64,000 nucleotides of DNA, from the NCBI GenBank assembly GCA_937927915.1, contig CALGKB010000002.1, positions 124,001 to 188,000 on the forward strand, read 5' to 3'. The notes under the pieces were generated by a model. It did no database searches, was not told where the DNA came from, and saw nothing but the letters and a program-made list of their open reading frames with translations. The translations under genes were made by a program, and so were the position numbers. Below, in pieces: positions 27,595-38,512 of this stretch. Within the stretch, counting starts at the first letter, position 1, and each line of letters begins with the position of its first letter. The DNA comes from an uncultured Pseudanabaenaceae cyanobacterium (GTDB lineage Bacteria > Cyanobacteriota > Cyanobacteriia > Pseudanabaenales > Pseudanabaenaceae).

Positions 27595-28287
27595 TTGTAC
27601 GCTATAGAACAGTGGACGAATAGCTGGTTGGCGGGGGAATGGGGGTCTCCCTGGTTACCTCTTTTGGTTTTCGCAGCGGGTGTCCTCACCAGTTTCACTC
27701 CCTGCACGCTGTCTATGCTGCCGATTACCATCGGTTACCTCGGCGGTTTTAGTACCCCCCGCCCTGGGCGACAGGTGTTACTGTTTGTCTTAGGCTTTGT
27801 TACTATTTTAACTGCTCTGGGTTTGGGAGCCGCCCTCCTGGGCAAGGTGTATGGACAAACGGGGTGGGGTTGGTCCCTAGTGGTGGGCACGATCGCTGTG
27901 CTCATGGGTCTGAGTTTGTTAGAGGTTATGCCCCTGCCGCAGTGGAACTCCCTGCCCCTGGAAAAATACCTACCCCCTAGTCTACGCTCCTACGGTGTGG
28001 GGCTGAGTTTTGGTTTAGCCAGCTCTCCCTGCTCTACCCCTGTGTTGGCGACATTACTTGCCTGGGTTACCCAATCCCAAAGTTTTTTTCTGGGCAGTCT
28101 GGTGCTGTTTATCTATGCCCTCGGTACCTGTGTGCCCCTGCTGCTGGCGGGTCTGTTTATGGTCAGCCTGCGCTCCCTCCTGGCACTGCGGCAGTGGACG
28201 GTCTATATTAACTATTGCAGTGGCGTGGTCCTACTGGGGTTTGGGGTCTATAAGCTGCTGGCGACGGTGCCCCATCTCTATAGCTAG
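27595..28287 (+). CDS. ccdA: Cytochrome c biogenesis protein CcdA
   Basis: A six-helix thiol-disulfide transporter that moves reducing power across the membrane for c-type cytochrome assembly (System II). The paired redox cysteines are in FTPCTLSMLP (helix 1) and SSPCSTPVL (helix 4). The length of 230 residues is normal. The start is TTG with GGAAG upstream. It overlaps pdxA by 57 bases at the 3' end. A TxlA-like thioredoxin, a candidate partner, is coded at 34.4 kb. Confidence 0.9.
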   Translation: MYAIEQWTNSWLAGEWGSPWLPLLVFAAGVLTSFTPCTLSMLPITIGYLGGFSTPRPGRQVLLFVLGFVTILTALGLGAALLGKVYGQTGWGWSLVVGTIAVLMGLSLLEVMPLPQWNSLPLEKYLPPSLRSYGVGLSFGLASSPCSTPVLATLLAWVTQSQSFFLGSLVLFIYALGTCVPLLLAGLFMVSLRSLLALRQWTVYINYCSGVVLLGFGVYKLLATVPHLYS

Positions 28288-29274
28288 TGCCACTGCCTGC
28301 CCTAAACTGCGGTAGTCCGCTATACCCCTGCCGGCGATGTCAAAGGCGGTGCCGTGATCGGGGGAGGTGCGCACAAAGGGTAGCCCGATCGTGCAATTGA
28401 CGCATTCGGCAAATGCCAGTAACTTCATGGGGATCAGCCCCTGGTCGTGGTACATGGCGAGGTAGGCGTGGGGGGCATTGTGACTGTCCTCTAGCCAAGC
28501 CCGCTTTGCCCCTAACCACACTGTATCGGGGGAGATGCTCTGCCCTATACCCAATTCCTGCAGCAGGGGATGGAGCCAGTCTTTTTCTTCTCTACCCAGG
28601 TAGCCCTCTTCGCCGCTGTGGGGATTGATCCCTGCTACTGCTATCTGGGGTTGCTGGATGCCAAAGTCCTGCTGGAGGGAGCGCCGTAATAATGCCAGTT
28701 TCTGACGGATGAGGGCAGGATTTAGGACTTGGGTCACTTGCCCGAGGGGGATATGCACAGTTGCCAGGAGGGTGCGCCAAACCCAGCCCGTGTAGGGAGA
28801 GCGTGCCACAAATAACATTCCGTAGTCTGTAACCCCCGATCGGTCTGCTAGTACCTCCGTTTGACCGGGAAAGAGGTGACCAGCCTGATGCCAGGCGGCT
28901 TTGGCGATGGGAGCGGTAACAATGGCATCAAACTCCCCTGCTAATGCTCCCTTGATTGCCCGCTCTAGGTAGCGAAAACTGCATTCCCCACTGTGGGCAT
29001 CCCCCTGTCCCCAGGTGATCTCTAAGCCCGTTGCTAGGTCAATAAATTCCACTTCCCCAGGGTCGAGGAGGGGCGAATTAGCTATGGACCGCAGATGGCG
29101 AAAAACGGCTTGCGCTTGACAGAAATCGCCAATGACCGTTATCTTGGCGGGTAATTCCTCCTTTTGTGCCTGAAACAGGTATTTTAAGACAATTTCTGTC
29201 CCTATCCCCGCAGGATCACCTAAAGTTATGGCAATGTGTGGCAGAGAGTTGGGCACGACTTCCTGGTTAAACAA
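28231..29274 (-). CDS. pdxA: 4-hydroxythreonine-4-phosphate dehydrogenase
   Basis: NAD-dependent oxidation in the DXP-dependent pyridoxal phosphate pathway. Family blocks seen: ITLGDPAGIGTEIVLKYL, DAIVTAPIAKAAWHQAG, ATVHIPLG, VAGINPHSGEEGYLG and YHDQGLIPMKLL, containing the metal-binding histidines, plus FVRTSPDHGTAFDIAG. At 347 residues it is typical. Its substrate pathway uses DXP, made by the Dxs encoded at 32.4 kb. Confidence 0.95.
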   Translation of the reverse strand: MFNQEVVPNSLPHIAITLGDPAGIGTEIVLKYLFQAQKEELPAKITVIGDFCQAQAVFRHLRSIANSPLLDPGEVEFIDLATGLEITWGQGDAHSGECSFRYLERAIKGALAGEFDAIVTAPIAKAAWHQAGHLFPGQTEVLADRSGVTDYGMLFVARSPYTGWVWRTLLATVHIPLGQVTQVLNPALIRQKLALLRRSLQQDFGIQQPQIAVAGINPHSGEEGYLGREEKDWLHPLLQELGIGQSISPDTVWLGAKRAWLEDSHNAPHAYLAMYHDQGLIPMKLLAFAECVNCTIGLPFVRTSPDHGTAFDIAGRGIADYRSLGQAVALAIEMGHRRQQLIDPKPQ

Positions 29275-29354
29275 TTGTTTAACTTTGATCCTACTGCTTT
29301 CCCGGATCGGTCGGTCATAGGTTAGTATTGATTTCCCCCTTGAGGAAGGATGCT

Positions 29355-30701
29355 GTGGACATAACGCTAGAGACGCTGTGGAACCGTGTCCTGGAGGAAT
29401 TGAAGACCCAGGTGAGTCGCCCTGCCTATGAGACCTGGATTAAGTCCATTGTGCCGGAGTCTCTGACGGCGGAGGTATTGACTTTGCGGGTGTTGCATTC
29501 CTTTGCCAAGATGTGGCTCACCCGTTACTATGCCAACAGTATCAACAAGATTGTGGCGGATATTTTGGGCTATCCTGTGGAAATTCAGGTGGTCTGTGAA
29601 CCAGCCCCTAAACAGGTAGAGGCAGTCAGCGAACCCCCCCGTCCCCCTCACCCCGGTCTCAATCCCAAGTATACCTTTAGCCGTTTTGTTGTCGGTCCTA
29701 ACAACCGGATGCCCCATGCGGCGGCGCTGGCGGTGGCGGAGGCTCCCGGTCGCGAGTTTAATCCCCTCTTTCTCTGTGGGGGGGTGGGCTTGGGTAAAAC
29801 CCACTTGATGCAGGCGATCGCCCATTACCGTTTGGAGATTGCCCCCAAGACAAAAATTGCCTATGTGTCTACTGAGCAGTTTACCAATGACTTAATTACT
29901 GCTATCCGCAAGGATAGTATGCAGTCCTTTCGCGAGCAGTACAGAGCGATCGACATGATCCTCGTGGATGACATTCAGTTTATTGAGGGGAAGGAGTACA
30001 CCCAGGAGGAGTTTTTCCACACCTTCAATGCTCTCTATGAAGCGGGTAAGCAGATTGTGCTTGCCTCTGACCGTCCCCCTGCCCATATTCCCCGCCTGCA
30101 GGAGCGCCTGTGTTCCCGTTTTTCTATGGGGTTGATTGCTGATATTCAAGCCCCAGACCTGGAAACGCGTATGGCAATTTTGCAGAAAAAGGCGGAGATG
30201 GAAAATCTCAAAATTCCCCCTGAGGTCATCCACTACATTGCGACGCGCTATACCTCCAATATCAGGGAATTAGAGGGGGCTTTGGTGCGGGTAGTTGCCT
30301 ATATCTCCATCTCTGGCTTGCCTATGACGGTGGCAAATGTTGCCCCTGTTCTGACTCCCCCTAAGGAACCGATCGAGGTGTCGCCGCAGTTAGTCCTACA
30401 GACGGTGGTGACGGAACTAAAAGTCAATCTGGAGGAATTGCAGGGGAATTCCCGCCGCCGCGAGATTACTCAAGCCCGCCAAATTGCTATGTACCTGATG
30501 CGCCAGCATACTAACCTCAGTCTACCTAAAATTGGGGAGGCTTTGGGGGGGAAAGACCACAGTACGGTGATGTATAGCTGTGAAAAAATCAGTCAACAGC
30601 TCAGCCGCGACGGGGAACTCTCCCAACTGATCAGGCAACTGAGCGATCGCATTTACATCCTCTCTCAGACGCAGAATCCCTCTATTCCCCCTGTAGGGTA
30701 G
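29355..30701 (+). CDS. dnaA: Chromosomal replication initiator DnaA
   Basis: The AAA+ initiator that binds DnaA boxes and opens oriC. Domain I (about 1-80) starts with [19 protein letters not shown] short Pro-rich linker precedes domain III, with Walker [10 protein letters not shown], Walker [10 protein letters not shown] and the sensor motifs. Domain IV has the helix-turn-helix and the signature [16 protein letters not shown] chose GTG at 29355 because AGGAAGGA lies just upstream and the sequence from there is the usual cyanobacterial start; a TTG at 29328 would add nine residues. No cluster of DnaA boxes is visible beside it. Confidence 0.92.
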   Translation: MDITLETLWNRVLEELKTQVSRPAYETWIKSIVPESLTAEVLTLRVLHSFAKMWLTRYYANSINKIVADILGYPVEIQVVCEPAPKQVEAVSEPPRPPHPGLNPKYTFSRFVVGPNNRMPHAAALAVAEAPGREFNPLFLCGGVGLGKTHLMQAIAHYRLEIAPKTKIAYVSTEQFTNDLITAIRKDSMQSFREQYRAIDMILVDDIQFIEGKEYTQEEFFHTFNALYEAGKQIVLASDRPPAHIPRLQERLCSRFSMGLIADIQAPDLETRMAILQKKAEMENLKIPPEVIHYIATRYTSNIRELEGALVRVVAYISISGLPMTVANVAPVLTPPKEPIEVSPQLVLQTVVTELKVNLEELQGNSRRREITQARQIAMYLMRQHTNLSLPKIGEALGGKDHSTVMYSCEKISQQLSRDGELSQLIRQLSDRIYILSQTQNPSIPPVG

Positions 30702-32262
30702 TGGCGGGCTGGCGGGAGACTATATCCCTGACGGTCTTGTATGCCTCGATAAAGGTGCGGAAGGACTCTTGGGAAATTTTCTCATCAATTAGGTCGTAGC
30801 CCGCTTCCTGCATAATTTTGTCCAGGCGATCGAGGGCTTGAGTGGGGGAAATTTTTTTGTCCTTTGCCACCTTCAGCACCTCCATGATGTAATGGTCAGC
30901 CTTTTCCTTGCGAATGGTTTCCGCCTCCTTGAGGAGGAGTTCCTGTTGTAGGAGTTGCTGTTCTTTCATGTCCTGGATACGGCGATCAAGGACTTCCCGT
31001 GCTGTTTTGTAGGCCTCGTTGAAGGTGCGGAAGGATTCCTGGGAGATTTTTTCCTCCACTAGGTCGCGGGCAGCTTTCATAAAAATCCGATCGAGTTCCT
31101 GGCGATTTTCCTGGGGGGTGGCGGTCACTTCATCCTGCATCAACTCCACCGCCACATCGATGTAAATGTCCGCAACATCCTTCTTGCCTTTGTCAATCCA
31201 GTTCTTTAACTCCATAGCCCAGGACCACAGGAGCAAAACGATCGTGATAATCAGCGCTACATAGTCGGCATTTTCCTGGATAAAGGAGGGCTTGTCCTTG
31301 TCGTAGTAGGCAATGGCGCCGGCGTGGATGGGAATACCAGTGCCCCCCGTAGCAGAAGGACGATCGATGCTGGTGACCAGGGGACGCATGTGGGCGAATT
31401 CCTCCGGGATGACTCTTGCCAGGTCTTGGCGCTGTTCATAGAGGACTCTAGTTACTAACTGTACGCTTTGGAAGTCGGCATCTTTGTTTGCCAGGAGAGT
31501 GCGCTGGATGGCGAGGGTGGGGATGTCCTGGGCGGGGATGGGGGGATTGCCACGATAGATACCCTGGGGGATGACAGTGGGGGTAAGGGCGGGATACTTG
31601 GTCTGCAGTGCCTTGCCCTGTTCGATGGGCAGCATCTTACTGCCGGGGATCAGTTCCACCACAGCTATGTTACCCAACGCCCGTACGAAGAAAGCAGCAT
31701 CTGCCCTCCCCTGTTTGTAGGCTTGGTTGGCGGATTTTTGGTCTTCCCCTAAAAAGATAAAGTTCCCCTGTTGGTAACCAAAGTGCTGGGCAATTGCAAG
31801 GAAAGTATCAAACTGTCCCCCCTTGGGTTGCAGGGCAATGCGTTTTCCCTTCAGGTCACCAAACCCCGCTATGGCTGACTTTTCTGGCACCAACAAATGG
31901 ACATAGTCTGTGTAGAGATTGGCAACTAGGCGGGCACGATCGCCGGCGGGAATATCCGCTTGGGCAGCAGCAAAATCCACTTCCCCTGCTTGCAGGCGCT
32001 TGAGACTATCGGAGGTACCGGCGGTTTCTACCACCTCGATCGTGAAGCGGGGGTAATTTTCCTTCACCACTTGGGCTAGTGCCTGGGCGATGATATAGCT
32101 CTCCCCTGTAGTGTTACCAGCAGCAATTCTGACGCGACGGGGGCGGTTCTGCCAGAGGATAAAACCAATCGTGGCACCGATGACCCCGACTGTTACTACT
32201 CCCAAACCAAGACCGATGGCAAGACGCAAGGGGTTGATGTTTTTGGGTATGATTTGCACCAT
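30682..32262 (-). CDS. TAXI-family solute-binding protein with a second helix and repeated cytoplasmic tail
   Basis: 526 residues. An N-terminal membrane helix (about 14-36) precedes a TAXI-type (TRAP-associated) binding domain: [52 protein letters not shown] and QGIYRG. A second helix (about 337-355, [12 protein letters not shown]) should put the C-terminal 170 residues in the cytoplasm. That tail contains two copies of a roughly 38-residue helical module sharing [11 protein letters not shown] and EAYKT, joined by a Glu/Gln/Lys-rich coiled coil. No TRAP permease gene is adjacent. This layout differs from a normal secreted TAXI receptor of about 320 residues. It overlaps dnaA by 20 bases. Confidence 0.8.
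   Translation of the reverse strand: MVQIIPKNINPLRLAIGLGLGVVTVGVIGATIGFILWQNRPRRVRIAAGNTTGESYIIAQALAQVVKENYPRFTIEVVETAGTSDSLKRLQAGEVDFAAAQADIPAGDRARLVANLYTDYVHLLVPEKSAIAGFGDLKGKRIALQPKGGQFDTFLAIAQHFGYQQGNFIFLGEDQKSANQAYKQGRADAAFFVRALGNIAVVELIPGSKMLPIEQGKALQTKYPALTPTVIPQGIYRGNPPIPAQDIPTLAIQRTLLANKDADFQSVQLVTRVLYEQRQDLARVIPEEFAHMRPLVTSIDRPSATGGTGIPIHAGAIAYYDKDKPSFIQENADYVALIITIVLLLWSWAMELKNWIDKGKKDVADIYIDVAVELMQDEVTATPQENRQELDRIFMKAARDLVEEKISQESFRTFNEAYKTAREVLDRRIQDMKEQQLLQQELLLKEAETIRKEKADHYIMEVLKVAKDKKISPTQALDRLDKIMQEAGYDLIDEKISQESFRTFIEAYKTVRDIVSRQPATTLQGE
30719..30838 (-). repeat. Second copy of the tail module in the TAXI protein
   Basis: It encodes [19 protein letters not shown] followed by [19 protein letters not shown]. 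The first copy lies at roughly 30985-31105 ([16 protein letters not shown] then [18 protein letters not shown]). The copies are about 60 percent identical by eye, which points to internal duplication within the gene. Confidence 0.65.
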
Positions 32263-32354
32263 GCTATTACCCTCCTAACTGCCCCGATCCTACCGCAAAT
32301 TGCATCCGAGAGTTCCTGGAGCGATTCTTACTCTACCCCCTGCCCTCAGAACCA

Positions 32355-34274
32355 CTAAGGACTAACTAGTGTTTTGGCGGTCAGTTGGGGGAAATAGTGC
32401 CCTAAAATCTGCATTGCCATCTGGTCTGGCAGCAAGCCCAAATCAGCCAGGGACTCCTGGGGCGAGGCGTGCTCTACCAAAATGTCTGGTACCCCCAACC
32501 GCTGCACTGGCACTATTACTCCCGCATCCATGAGCATCTCCAGGACTGCCGAACCAAATCCCCCCATCAAACACCCTTCCTCTAGGGTGACCACCTTCCT
32601 AATCTGTTCACACAGGGGTAAGAGTAATTCCCGATCGAGGGGCTTGGCAAACCGCGCATTGACCACCGTTGCCTCTATGCCGTGCTCCCGTAAAATTTCC
32701 GCTGTCTGCAGGGCAGGATAGACCATAGAACCGTAGGCAATCAACAGCACATCGTCGCCATGCCGCAGTATCTCCCCTTTACCAATGGGGATTGGCTCCC
32801 ACCCCTCTGCCATCGTTGCTACCCCAATGCCGTTTCCCCTGGGATAGCGCATAGCGATCGGTCCGTTGTGGTTTAAGCCCGTGACCAGCATCGACTGCAG
32901 TTCCGCCTCGTCCTTGGGTGCCATCAACACCATGTTGGGAATACAGCGCAGATAGGCAATGTCGTACATCCCCTGGTGCGTCGGTCCATCTGCCCCCACA
33001 ATCCCCGCCCGGTCAAGGCAGAAGAAGACGTGGAGGTTTTGAATGCACACATCATGGACAATCTGGTCAAAGGCGCGCTGCAGGAAGGTGGAATAGATGG
33101 CTGCCACTGGTTTCATCCCCTCACAGGCTAACCCCGCTGCCAGGGTGACTGCGTGCTGTTCCGCAATGCCCACATCAATATATTGCTTCGGCAGGCGCTT
33201 CTGCAGAATATCTAGCCCTGTGCCCGTTGCCATTGCCGCCGTAATGCCGATGATGCGGCTGTCCTGTTCTGCCAGTTGGGTGAGGGTTTCGCCAAAGACC
33301 TTGGAATAGGTGGGGGGCTTGGGTTTGCTGGATTTGTTAGCCTTGCCTGTGGCTAAATCAAAGGCGTTCTGGGCATGATAGGCTACCCGATCGGCTTCCG
33401 CGTAGGGATACCCCTTCCCCTTGGTAGTTGCCACGTGCACCATGACTGGACCCTTGAGGCGGTGGGCGGTTTCAAAGGTCTCGATCAATTCAGCAATATT
33501 GTGCCCATCAATAGGACCAATATAGGTAAAGCCCAGTTCTTCAAAGACTGCCCCCACCTTGTTTTGCAGCACAGTCAAAATTTTAATGTTGTCCTTGATG
33601 CGCTCTAGTTCCGTGCTCAGGGATTCCCCCACAAAGGGGATGTGCTGGATACCCTCGCCAATGTTGCTGCTGAGGAAACGTACCCCTGGACTGAGGCGTA
33701 GGCGGTTCAAATATTTGGGAATGGCACCCACGTTGGGGGAAATGGACATCTCGTTGTCATTGAGGACCACCAGCAAATTGGTGTTGGGTAAATGCCCGGC
33801 GTGATTGATTGCCTCTAGAGCCATGCCCCCCGTGAGGGCCCCATCGCCAATGATCGCCACTACTTTGAAGTTCTCCCCTTTCAAATCCCGCGCGATCGCC
33901 ATGCCCAGGGCTGCCGAAATACTAGTAGAAGCGTGACCGGCGCCAAAGTGGTCAAACTTACTCTCACAGCGCTTGAGATAGCCGGCAATACCCCCCTTCT
34001 GACGGAGGGTGTGAAACCTGTCATACCTGCCTGTCACTAACTTGTGGGGATAAGCTTGGTGCCCCACGTCCCAAATTACTTTGTCCCGATCGAGGTCAAG
34101 GGTATGGTAGAGGGCGAGGGTGAGTTCCACAACGCCTAAACCCGGTCCCAGGTGCCCCCCTGTGGCTGCCACAGTCTTGAGGTGCTTGTCGCGAATCTCC
34201 TGGGCTAGTACTTCTAGTTGGGAAACGGACAACGATCGGAGTTGGTTGGGGTGAGTAATTTCGTGGAGGTGCAT
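32355..34274 (-). CDS. dxs: 1-deoxy-D-xylulose-5-phosphate synthase
   Basis: The thiamine-diphosphate enzyme that condenses pyruvate and glyceraldehyde 3-phosphate, the entry step of the MEP isoprenoid pathway; it also feeds pyridoxal and thiamine synthesis. The first domain has [16 protein letters not shown], the GDGALTGG thiamine-binding motif and [13 protein letters not shown]. Later blocks are [29 protein letters not shown] and [15 protein letters not shown]. The length of 639 residues is typical. Confidence 0.97.
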   Translation of the reverse strand: MHLHEITHPNQLRSLSVSQLEVLAQEIRDKHLKTVAATGGHLGPGLGVVELTLALYHTLDLDRDKVIWDVGHQAYPHKLVTGRYDRFHTLRQKGGIAGYLKRCESKFDHFGAGHASTSISAALGMAIARDLKGENFKVVAIIGDGALTGGMALEAINHAGHLPNTNLLVVLNDNEMSISPNVGAIPKYLNRLRLSPGVRFLSSNIGEGIQHIPFVGESLSTELERIKDNIKILTVLQNKVGAVFEELGFTYIGPIDGHNIAELIETFETAHRLKGPVMVHVATTKGKGYPYAEADRVAYHAQNAFDLATGKANKSSKPKPPTYSKVFGETLTQLAEQDSRIIGITAAMATGTGLDILQKRLPKQYIDVGIAEQHAVTLAAGLACEGMKPVAAIYSTFLQRAFDQIVHDVCIQNLHVFFCLDRAGIVGADGPTHQGMYDIAYLRCIPNMVLMAPKDEAELQSMLVTGLNHNGPIAMRYPRGNGIGVATMAEGWEPIPIGKGEILRHGDDVLLIAYGSMVYPALQTAEILREHGIEATVVNARFAKPLDRELLLPLCEQIRKVVTLEEGCLMGGFGSAVLEMLMDAGVIVPVQRLGVPDILVEHASPQESLADLGLLPDQMAMQILGHYFPQLTAKTLVSP

Positions 34275-34399
34275 AGCAGGCTGAAAATTTGTGAAATTAC
34301 GTGAATATCTCTAGTTTACATCCGCTGCCCAGCTCCTTAAGAAAACTTAAAGAAATAGCGGTAAAATTCCCTCTTTTTTCCTAAGCAGGACTACTCAAG

Positions 34400-34930
34400 T
34401 TAGCTGTGACTGCGGGGCTGGGTGGGGTCAGGTGCCAGGGGACTGCCAAAGAAGGATTTTTGAGCACTGCTCAGTTTGGCGTGGGGTAACTTCTCTCCCC
34501 GTAACAAAGCGGTAATATTAGCTACCATCACTTCTTTAGGCACAAAGCCGATCGCTTCTCCTACTACTGTCTTGGCGGGGTCTAAAAAGACAAAATGGGG
34601 AATGCCATCCACTTGGAAACGGCGGATTTCCGGCAGCCAGCGGTTGTTGTCTACATCCAACATGACAAAATTTACAGCCCCGCCAAATTGCTGCTGCAGC
34701 GCGCGGGTATCCGCTGCCATGCTCTGACAAGTCGTACACCAATCGGCGTAAAATTCCACCACCGTAGGTAACTGGTTTTGCTGTGCCTCTGCCCAGGGGG
34801 TGCTGTGGCGCACTACTGCCTGCAGGGATAGGTCTTGATTTTTTGCCTGCAATCCCAAAAACAGGAGCGTGGCTAAAACGATCGTGGTGATTGCCAAAAC
34901 CAGGTTAGTGAATTTTTGTTGTTGGGGCAT
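34400..34930 (-). CDS. txlA: Membrane-anchored thioredoxin-like protein (TxlA/HCF164 type)
   Basis: 176 residues. An N-terminal membrane anchor (about 9-27) is followed by a thioredoxin fold with the active site YADWCTTCQSMA and the cis-proline region VDGIPHFVFLD. In cyanobacteria and chloroplasts this family sits on the thylakoid membrane facing the lumen and passes electrons from CcdA towards cytochrome b6f and c6 assembly. The C-terminal 30 residues are poorly conserved. It lies between dxs and recJ on the same strand. Confidence 0.83.
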   Translation of the reverse strand: MPQQQKFTNLVLAITTIVLATLLFLGLQAKNQDLSLQAVVRHSTPWAEAQQNQLPTVVEFYADWCTTCQSMAADTRALQQQFGGAVNFVMLDVDNNRWLPEIRRFQVDGIPHFVFLDPAKTVVGEAIGFVPKEVMVANITALLRGEKLPHAKLSSAQKSFFGSPLAPDPTQPRSHS

Positions 34931-34956
34931 GGCTTTTAATCTATGCTGTCCCTATT

Positions 34957-37272
34957 TTAACGCCTGGATAAAAGCTGCCTACTTAACTGAGGGGGGGAGA
35001 GTTGATACCAATTCTCTAACTGTTGCAGCTCTTCTGCCAGGGTTTGGGTGGGGGGAAAGTTGTGGCAGCTATAGCCCAATTCCCGCAGTCCTGCCACGAT
35101 CGCCCTGGGACTAACCCACCATGCCTGACTTGTGGCTAACAAATCCCACTCTGGCAAATGGTCGCTGATCTTTTGTCTGAGCTGCGCTAGGGTAGGGAGG
35201 GGAGGGACATGACCCGCCAGATAGATAACCTGGGGTTGCGCTACCCACAACAGCCACCGCAGATGGTCAAGGGAGGGGGGTAAAGTCCAAAACAAAATGG
35301 CTCTGCACCTGCCCTGGGGACGGTCATAAAAAATGCGCTCTGCTAAATGGTCAAACTGCTTTTGCGGTCGGTTGTAACCATAGACCAACAGAGACTCCAC
35401 TTTCTCCCGCAGCTCCTCTACCCCTCGCCATTGGTATTGCCCCGTAACAGGGGGGGGTTGTTTGTAATGCAGCTGAAAGTTGCGCAGTCCTTTTAACTCT
35501 AACTCGATCCCTTGCTCTTCCCCGTAGGTCTTCACTTTGGGACTAAAGACAATATCTACTTCCTCTGCCACAGGATGAAATTCACTCCACCGCCAGGCTG
35601 TCGCTGTCAGCTTTCTGCCATCCCCCCGATCGAGGATTAACTTGAGATGTTTATCTTCCTTCCCAAAGGTACTTTGGTGCACTACTTTGATTGCCCTAGC
35701 ACAGAAAAGGGGGTCAGGATTCCCCACCCCACAGGGCTGCAGTAGTTCTAGCTCCCTTAGCTGGGCTACAGACAAATCTCCCAAACGAATGACACTATCG
35801 ATCTGGACATAGGGCTGAATGTGCTCTGGCAAAACCCCCGCGCGGTCAGCAAACTCGCGCAATCTGTCTTTTAGGAGGGAGAGATTCTCTAGGGGCAGAG
35901 AAAACCCCCCTGCCACCCTGTGTCCCCCTCCCTTCCCTCTAATGTCGGCAATGAACTGCAAGGACTGGGAGACATGGAATTCCGGAATACTCCTAACAGA
36001 AAAACGTACCTCTTTTTTCTCGGTCTCAACACTGCCAATGAAGACGGGGGCACCATATCTTTCTACTAACCGTGAGGCTACAATGCCGATTACGCCGTGA
36101 TGCCAATGGGTGTCAGGACTGACTTGCCGATCGACAATTACAATCACCTTGTCTTTTTGTAAGTCCCAATTTCCCCCCCCTATCTGTTCCTCAATGTAGG
36201 CGATCGCTTCCTGTTCAATCCTTTCACAGAGTCGCTGTCTCTCTTGGTTGAGTGCTTCACAAATTGCTGCCTTTGCTTCTGCTTCCCACCAGTCTTCCGT
36301 AGTCAAAAGGTCAATCACAACCTGGGGGTCACCTATCCTACCCACCGCATTGATGCGCGGACCTAACTGAAAGCCGATCGCCTCCGGGCGCAGGACTTGC
36401 TGGGGATTGATCCCTGCCTTTGCCATGAGGGCTTGCACACCGAGAATTTGCGACTGCGGCAACAACTGCAACCCTTTTTTCACCAAAGGACGATTCACAC
36501 CCCCTAGTTCCGCCACATCAGCGATCGTGCCCAGGGTAAACAGCTCCAGCAGAGAGTTATATAACTTTTCCCGCTTGCCGAACCTAGTCGCTAACTCCAA
36601 CCCCAACAGGTAGACAACCCCCACCCCCGCAATACTCCTGTAGGGGGAGCTGGGATGTAGAAACTTAGGATTGAGCAGGGCAGCTGCCGGGGGCAAAGTA
36701 GGGGGAATATCGTGGTGGTCGGTGACAATGACGGTCATTCCCAACTGGCGGGCTAACTCCAGGGGCTGATGGGCAGCAATACCGTTATCAACGGTGATGA
36801 TTACCTGTACCCCCGTCTCGGCAAATTCCCGCACAATCCGATCATTGATACCATAACCCTCCTGCATGCGACTGGGAATGGCGTAGTCCACAACCCCCCC
36901 CAACTCCCGTAGAGTGCGCAGAAGCAGGGCTGTACTGGTCATGCCGTCCACATCGTAGTCACCGCAGATGGCAATCTTCTCCCCCTGGGAAATGGCTTGC
37001 TGTAACCGATCGAGGCTATAGGCAAAACTCCCCCCCACCAATTGTCGTGCTGCGGGGGGCACCGTCTCCCCTAGGCGCTGGAACTCCGCCAGAGGAGGGG
37101 GTAAACGATCGGGGTCAGGGGACAAAAACTCCCGTCCTGCCTCCACCACGCCGCGATTGATCAGCAGTTGTGCCAGCAAGGGAGAGATACCCAATTCCTG
37201 GGCCCATCTTGCTGCTCCTTCGGGGTCAGGGGGATAGACCAGCCACCGCTGCGCTGGAGGAGACTTAGCCAC
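34957..37272 (-). CDS. recJ: Single-stranded-DNA-specific exonuclease RecJ
   Basis: A 5'-to-3' exonuclease for recombination and repair. The DHH domain has GDYDVDGMTSTALL, the DNGIA motif and the metal-binding VTDHHDIPPTLP. The DHHA1 domain has RGKGGGHRVAGGFSLP. An OB-fold DNA-binding region follows, and then a C-terminal extension of roughly 200 residues, longer than in E. coli RecJ (577 residues) but common in cyanobacteria. The start overlaps the fabF stop by eight bases. Confidence 0.93.
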   Translation of the reverse strand: MAKSPPAQRWLVYPPDPEGAARWAQELGISPLLAQLLINRGVVEAGREFLSPDPDRLPPPLAEFQRLGETVPPAARQLVGGSFAYSLDRLQQAISQGEKIAICGDYDVDGMTSTALLLRTLRELGGVVDYAIPSRMQEGYGINDRIVREFAETGVQVIITVDNGIAAHQPLELARQLGMTVIVTDHHDIPPTLPPAAALLNPKFLHPSSPYRSIAGVGVVYLLGLELATRFGKREKLYNSLLELFTLGTIADVAELGGVNRPLVKKGLQLLPQSQILGVQALMAKAGINPQQVLRPEAIGFQLGPRINAVGRIGDPQVVIDLLTTEDWWEAEAKAAICEALNQERQRLCERIEQEAIAYIEEQIGGGNWDLQKDKVIVIVDRQVSPDTHWHHGVIGIVASRLVERYGAPVFIGSVETEKKEVRFSVRSIPEFHVSQSLQFIADIRGKGGGHRVAGGFSLPLENLSLLKDRLREFADRAGVLPEHIQPYVQIDSVIRLGDLSVAQLRELELLQPCGVGNPDPLFCARAIKVVHQSTFGKEDKHLKLILDRGDGRKLTATAWRWSEFHPVAEEVDIVFSPKVKTYGEEQGIELELKGLRNFQLHYKQPPPVTGQYQWRGVEELREKVESLLVYGYNRPQKQFDHLAERIFYDRPQGRCRAILFWTLPPSLDHLRWLLWVAQPQVIYLAGHVPPLPTLAQLRQKISDHLPEWDLLATSQAWWVSPRAIVAGLRELGYSCHNFPPTQTLAEELQQLENWYQLSPPQLSRQLLSRR

Positions 37273-38512
37273 GATACTTGCGGAACGCCAACGTCACGTT
37301 GTGACCGCCAAAGCCAAAGGAATTAGACAGGGCTACCTCAATGGCAGTCGATCGTGCCCCGCTACTCACGTAGTCAAGGTCGCATTCTGGGTCAGGGTGG
37401 ACGAGGTTGATGGTAGGGGGAGCAATATCGTGGTAGACAGCCAACACCGTAGCCACTGCCTCTATGCCCCCCGATCCCCCCAACAGGTGCCCCGTCATCG
37501 ATTTAGTGGAACTCACAGGCACTTTGTAGGCGTGTTCCCCCAGGGCAGTTTTAATTGCCTTTGTTTCATTAGGGTCATTGGCGGGGGTACTAGTGCCATG
37601 GGCATTGATATAGCCCACCTCCTGGGGTGAAATCTGCCCATCCAGTAAAGCTGCTTTGATCGCCCGCGCTGCCCCCTCTCCCTCCGGCGCAACGTTGGTG
37701 ATATGGTAAGCATCGCAGGTCATGCCGTAGCCCACCATCTCCGCATAGATCCTGGCACCCCGCCGCAGGGCATGGTCCAAACTCTCCAGAATGAGAATAC
37801 CTGCCCCTTCCCCCAAAACAAAGCCATCCCGATCCCGATCGAAGGGACGCGAGGCATGGAGATAGTCCTCATTGTTGGTCGTCATTGCCCTACAGGCACA
37901 AAAACCGGCAAAGCTAAGGGGCGTGATTGCTGCCTCTGTTCCCCCGCAGATCATCACCTGGGCATAGCCCCGCTGCACCAAGCGAAAGGCATCCCCCACC
38001 GCATTTGACCCCGCCGCACAAGCTGTCACTGTACAGGCATTGGGTCCCTTTGCCCCTACCCGAATTGCCGTCAAGCCCGCTGCCATATTGCCGATCATCA
38101 TGGGGATCATAAACGGACTACACCGATCGGGACCTTTGGTGCGTAGAATTTCGTGCTGCTCCTCTAGTACCTTAATACCACCAATCCCCGTGCCAATGAT
38201 AATCCCCACGTCATAGCAGTTTTGGGGCGTAATTTCCAACTGGGCATCCCGCAACGCCTGCAAACTAGCCGCCATGGCAAACTGGGCGAACCGATCGACC
38301 CGCCGCGCCTCCTTGCGATCGAAGTACTCCAGGGGGTCAAAATCCTTTACCTCTCCCCCGATGCGGGTAGCAAAGCCCGTTGTATCAAAGAGGGTAACCG
38401 GGGCAATACCATTGCGTCCGCTACAGAGACCCTCCCAGTAGGTGGGCACGTCATTGCCAATGGGAGTAACCGCTCCTAAGCCTGTGACTACAACCCGTTG
38501 CAATTCTGGCAT
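37265..38512 (-). CDS. fabF: 3-oxoacyl-[acyl-carrier-protein] synthase II
   Basis: The elongating condensing enzyme of type II fatty acid synthesis. The catalytic Cys is in CTVTACAAGSNA, and the two histidines are in NAHGTSTPAND and KSMTGHLLGGSGGIEA. The C-terminal NSFGFGGHN motif is present. At 415 residues it is typical. The ATG overlaps the acpP stop by one base (TGATG), so the carrier protein and the synthase are coupled, the usual acpP-fabF arrangement. Confidence 0.97.
   Translation of the reverse strand: MPELQRVVVTGLGAVTPIGNDVPTYWEGLCSGRNGIAPVTLFDTTGFATRIGGEVKDFDPLEYFDRKEARRVDRFAQFAMAASLQALRDAQLEITPQNCYDVGIIIGTGIGGIKVLEEQHEILRTKGPDRCSPFMIPMMIGNMAAGLTAIRVGAKGPNACTVTACAAGSNAVGDAFRLVQRGYAQVMICGGTEAAITPLSFAGFCACRAMTTNNEDYLHASRPFDRDRDGFVLGEGAGILILESLDHALRRGARIYAEMVGYGMTCDAYHITNVAPEGEGAARAIKAALLDGQISPQEVGYINAHGTSTPANDPNETKAIKTALGEHAYKVPVSSTKSMTGHLLGGSGGIEAVATVLAVYHDIAPPTINLVHPDPECDLDYVSSGARSTAIEVALSNSFGFGGHNVTLAFRKYRG

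Noticed and set aside
29275-29354. Replication origin next to dnaA
   Set aside because: No cluster of TTTTCCACA-like DnaA boxes or AT-rich unwinding element is visible in this short gap.
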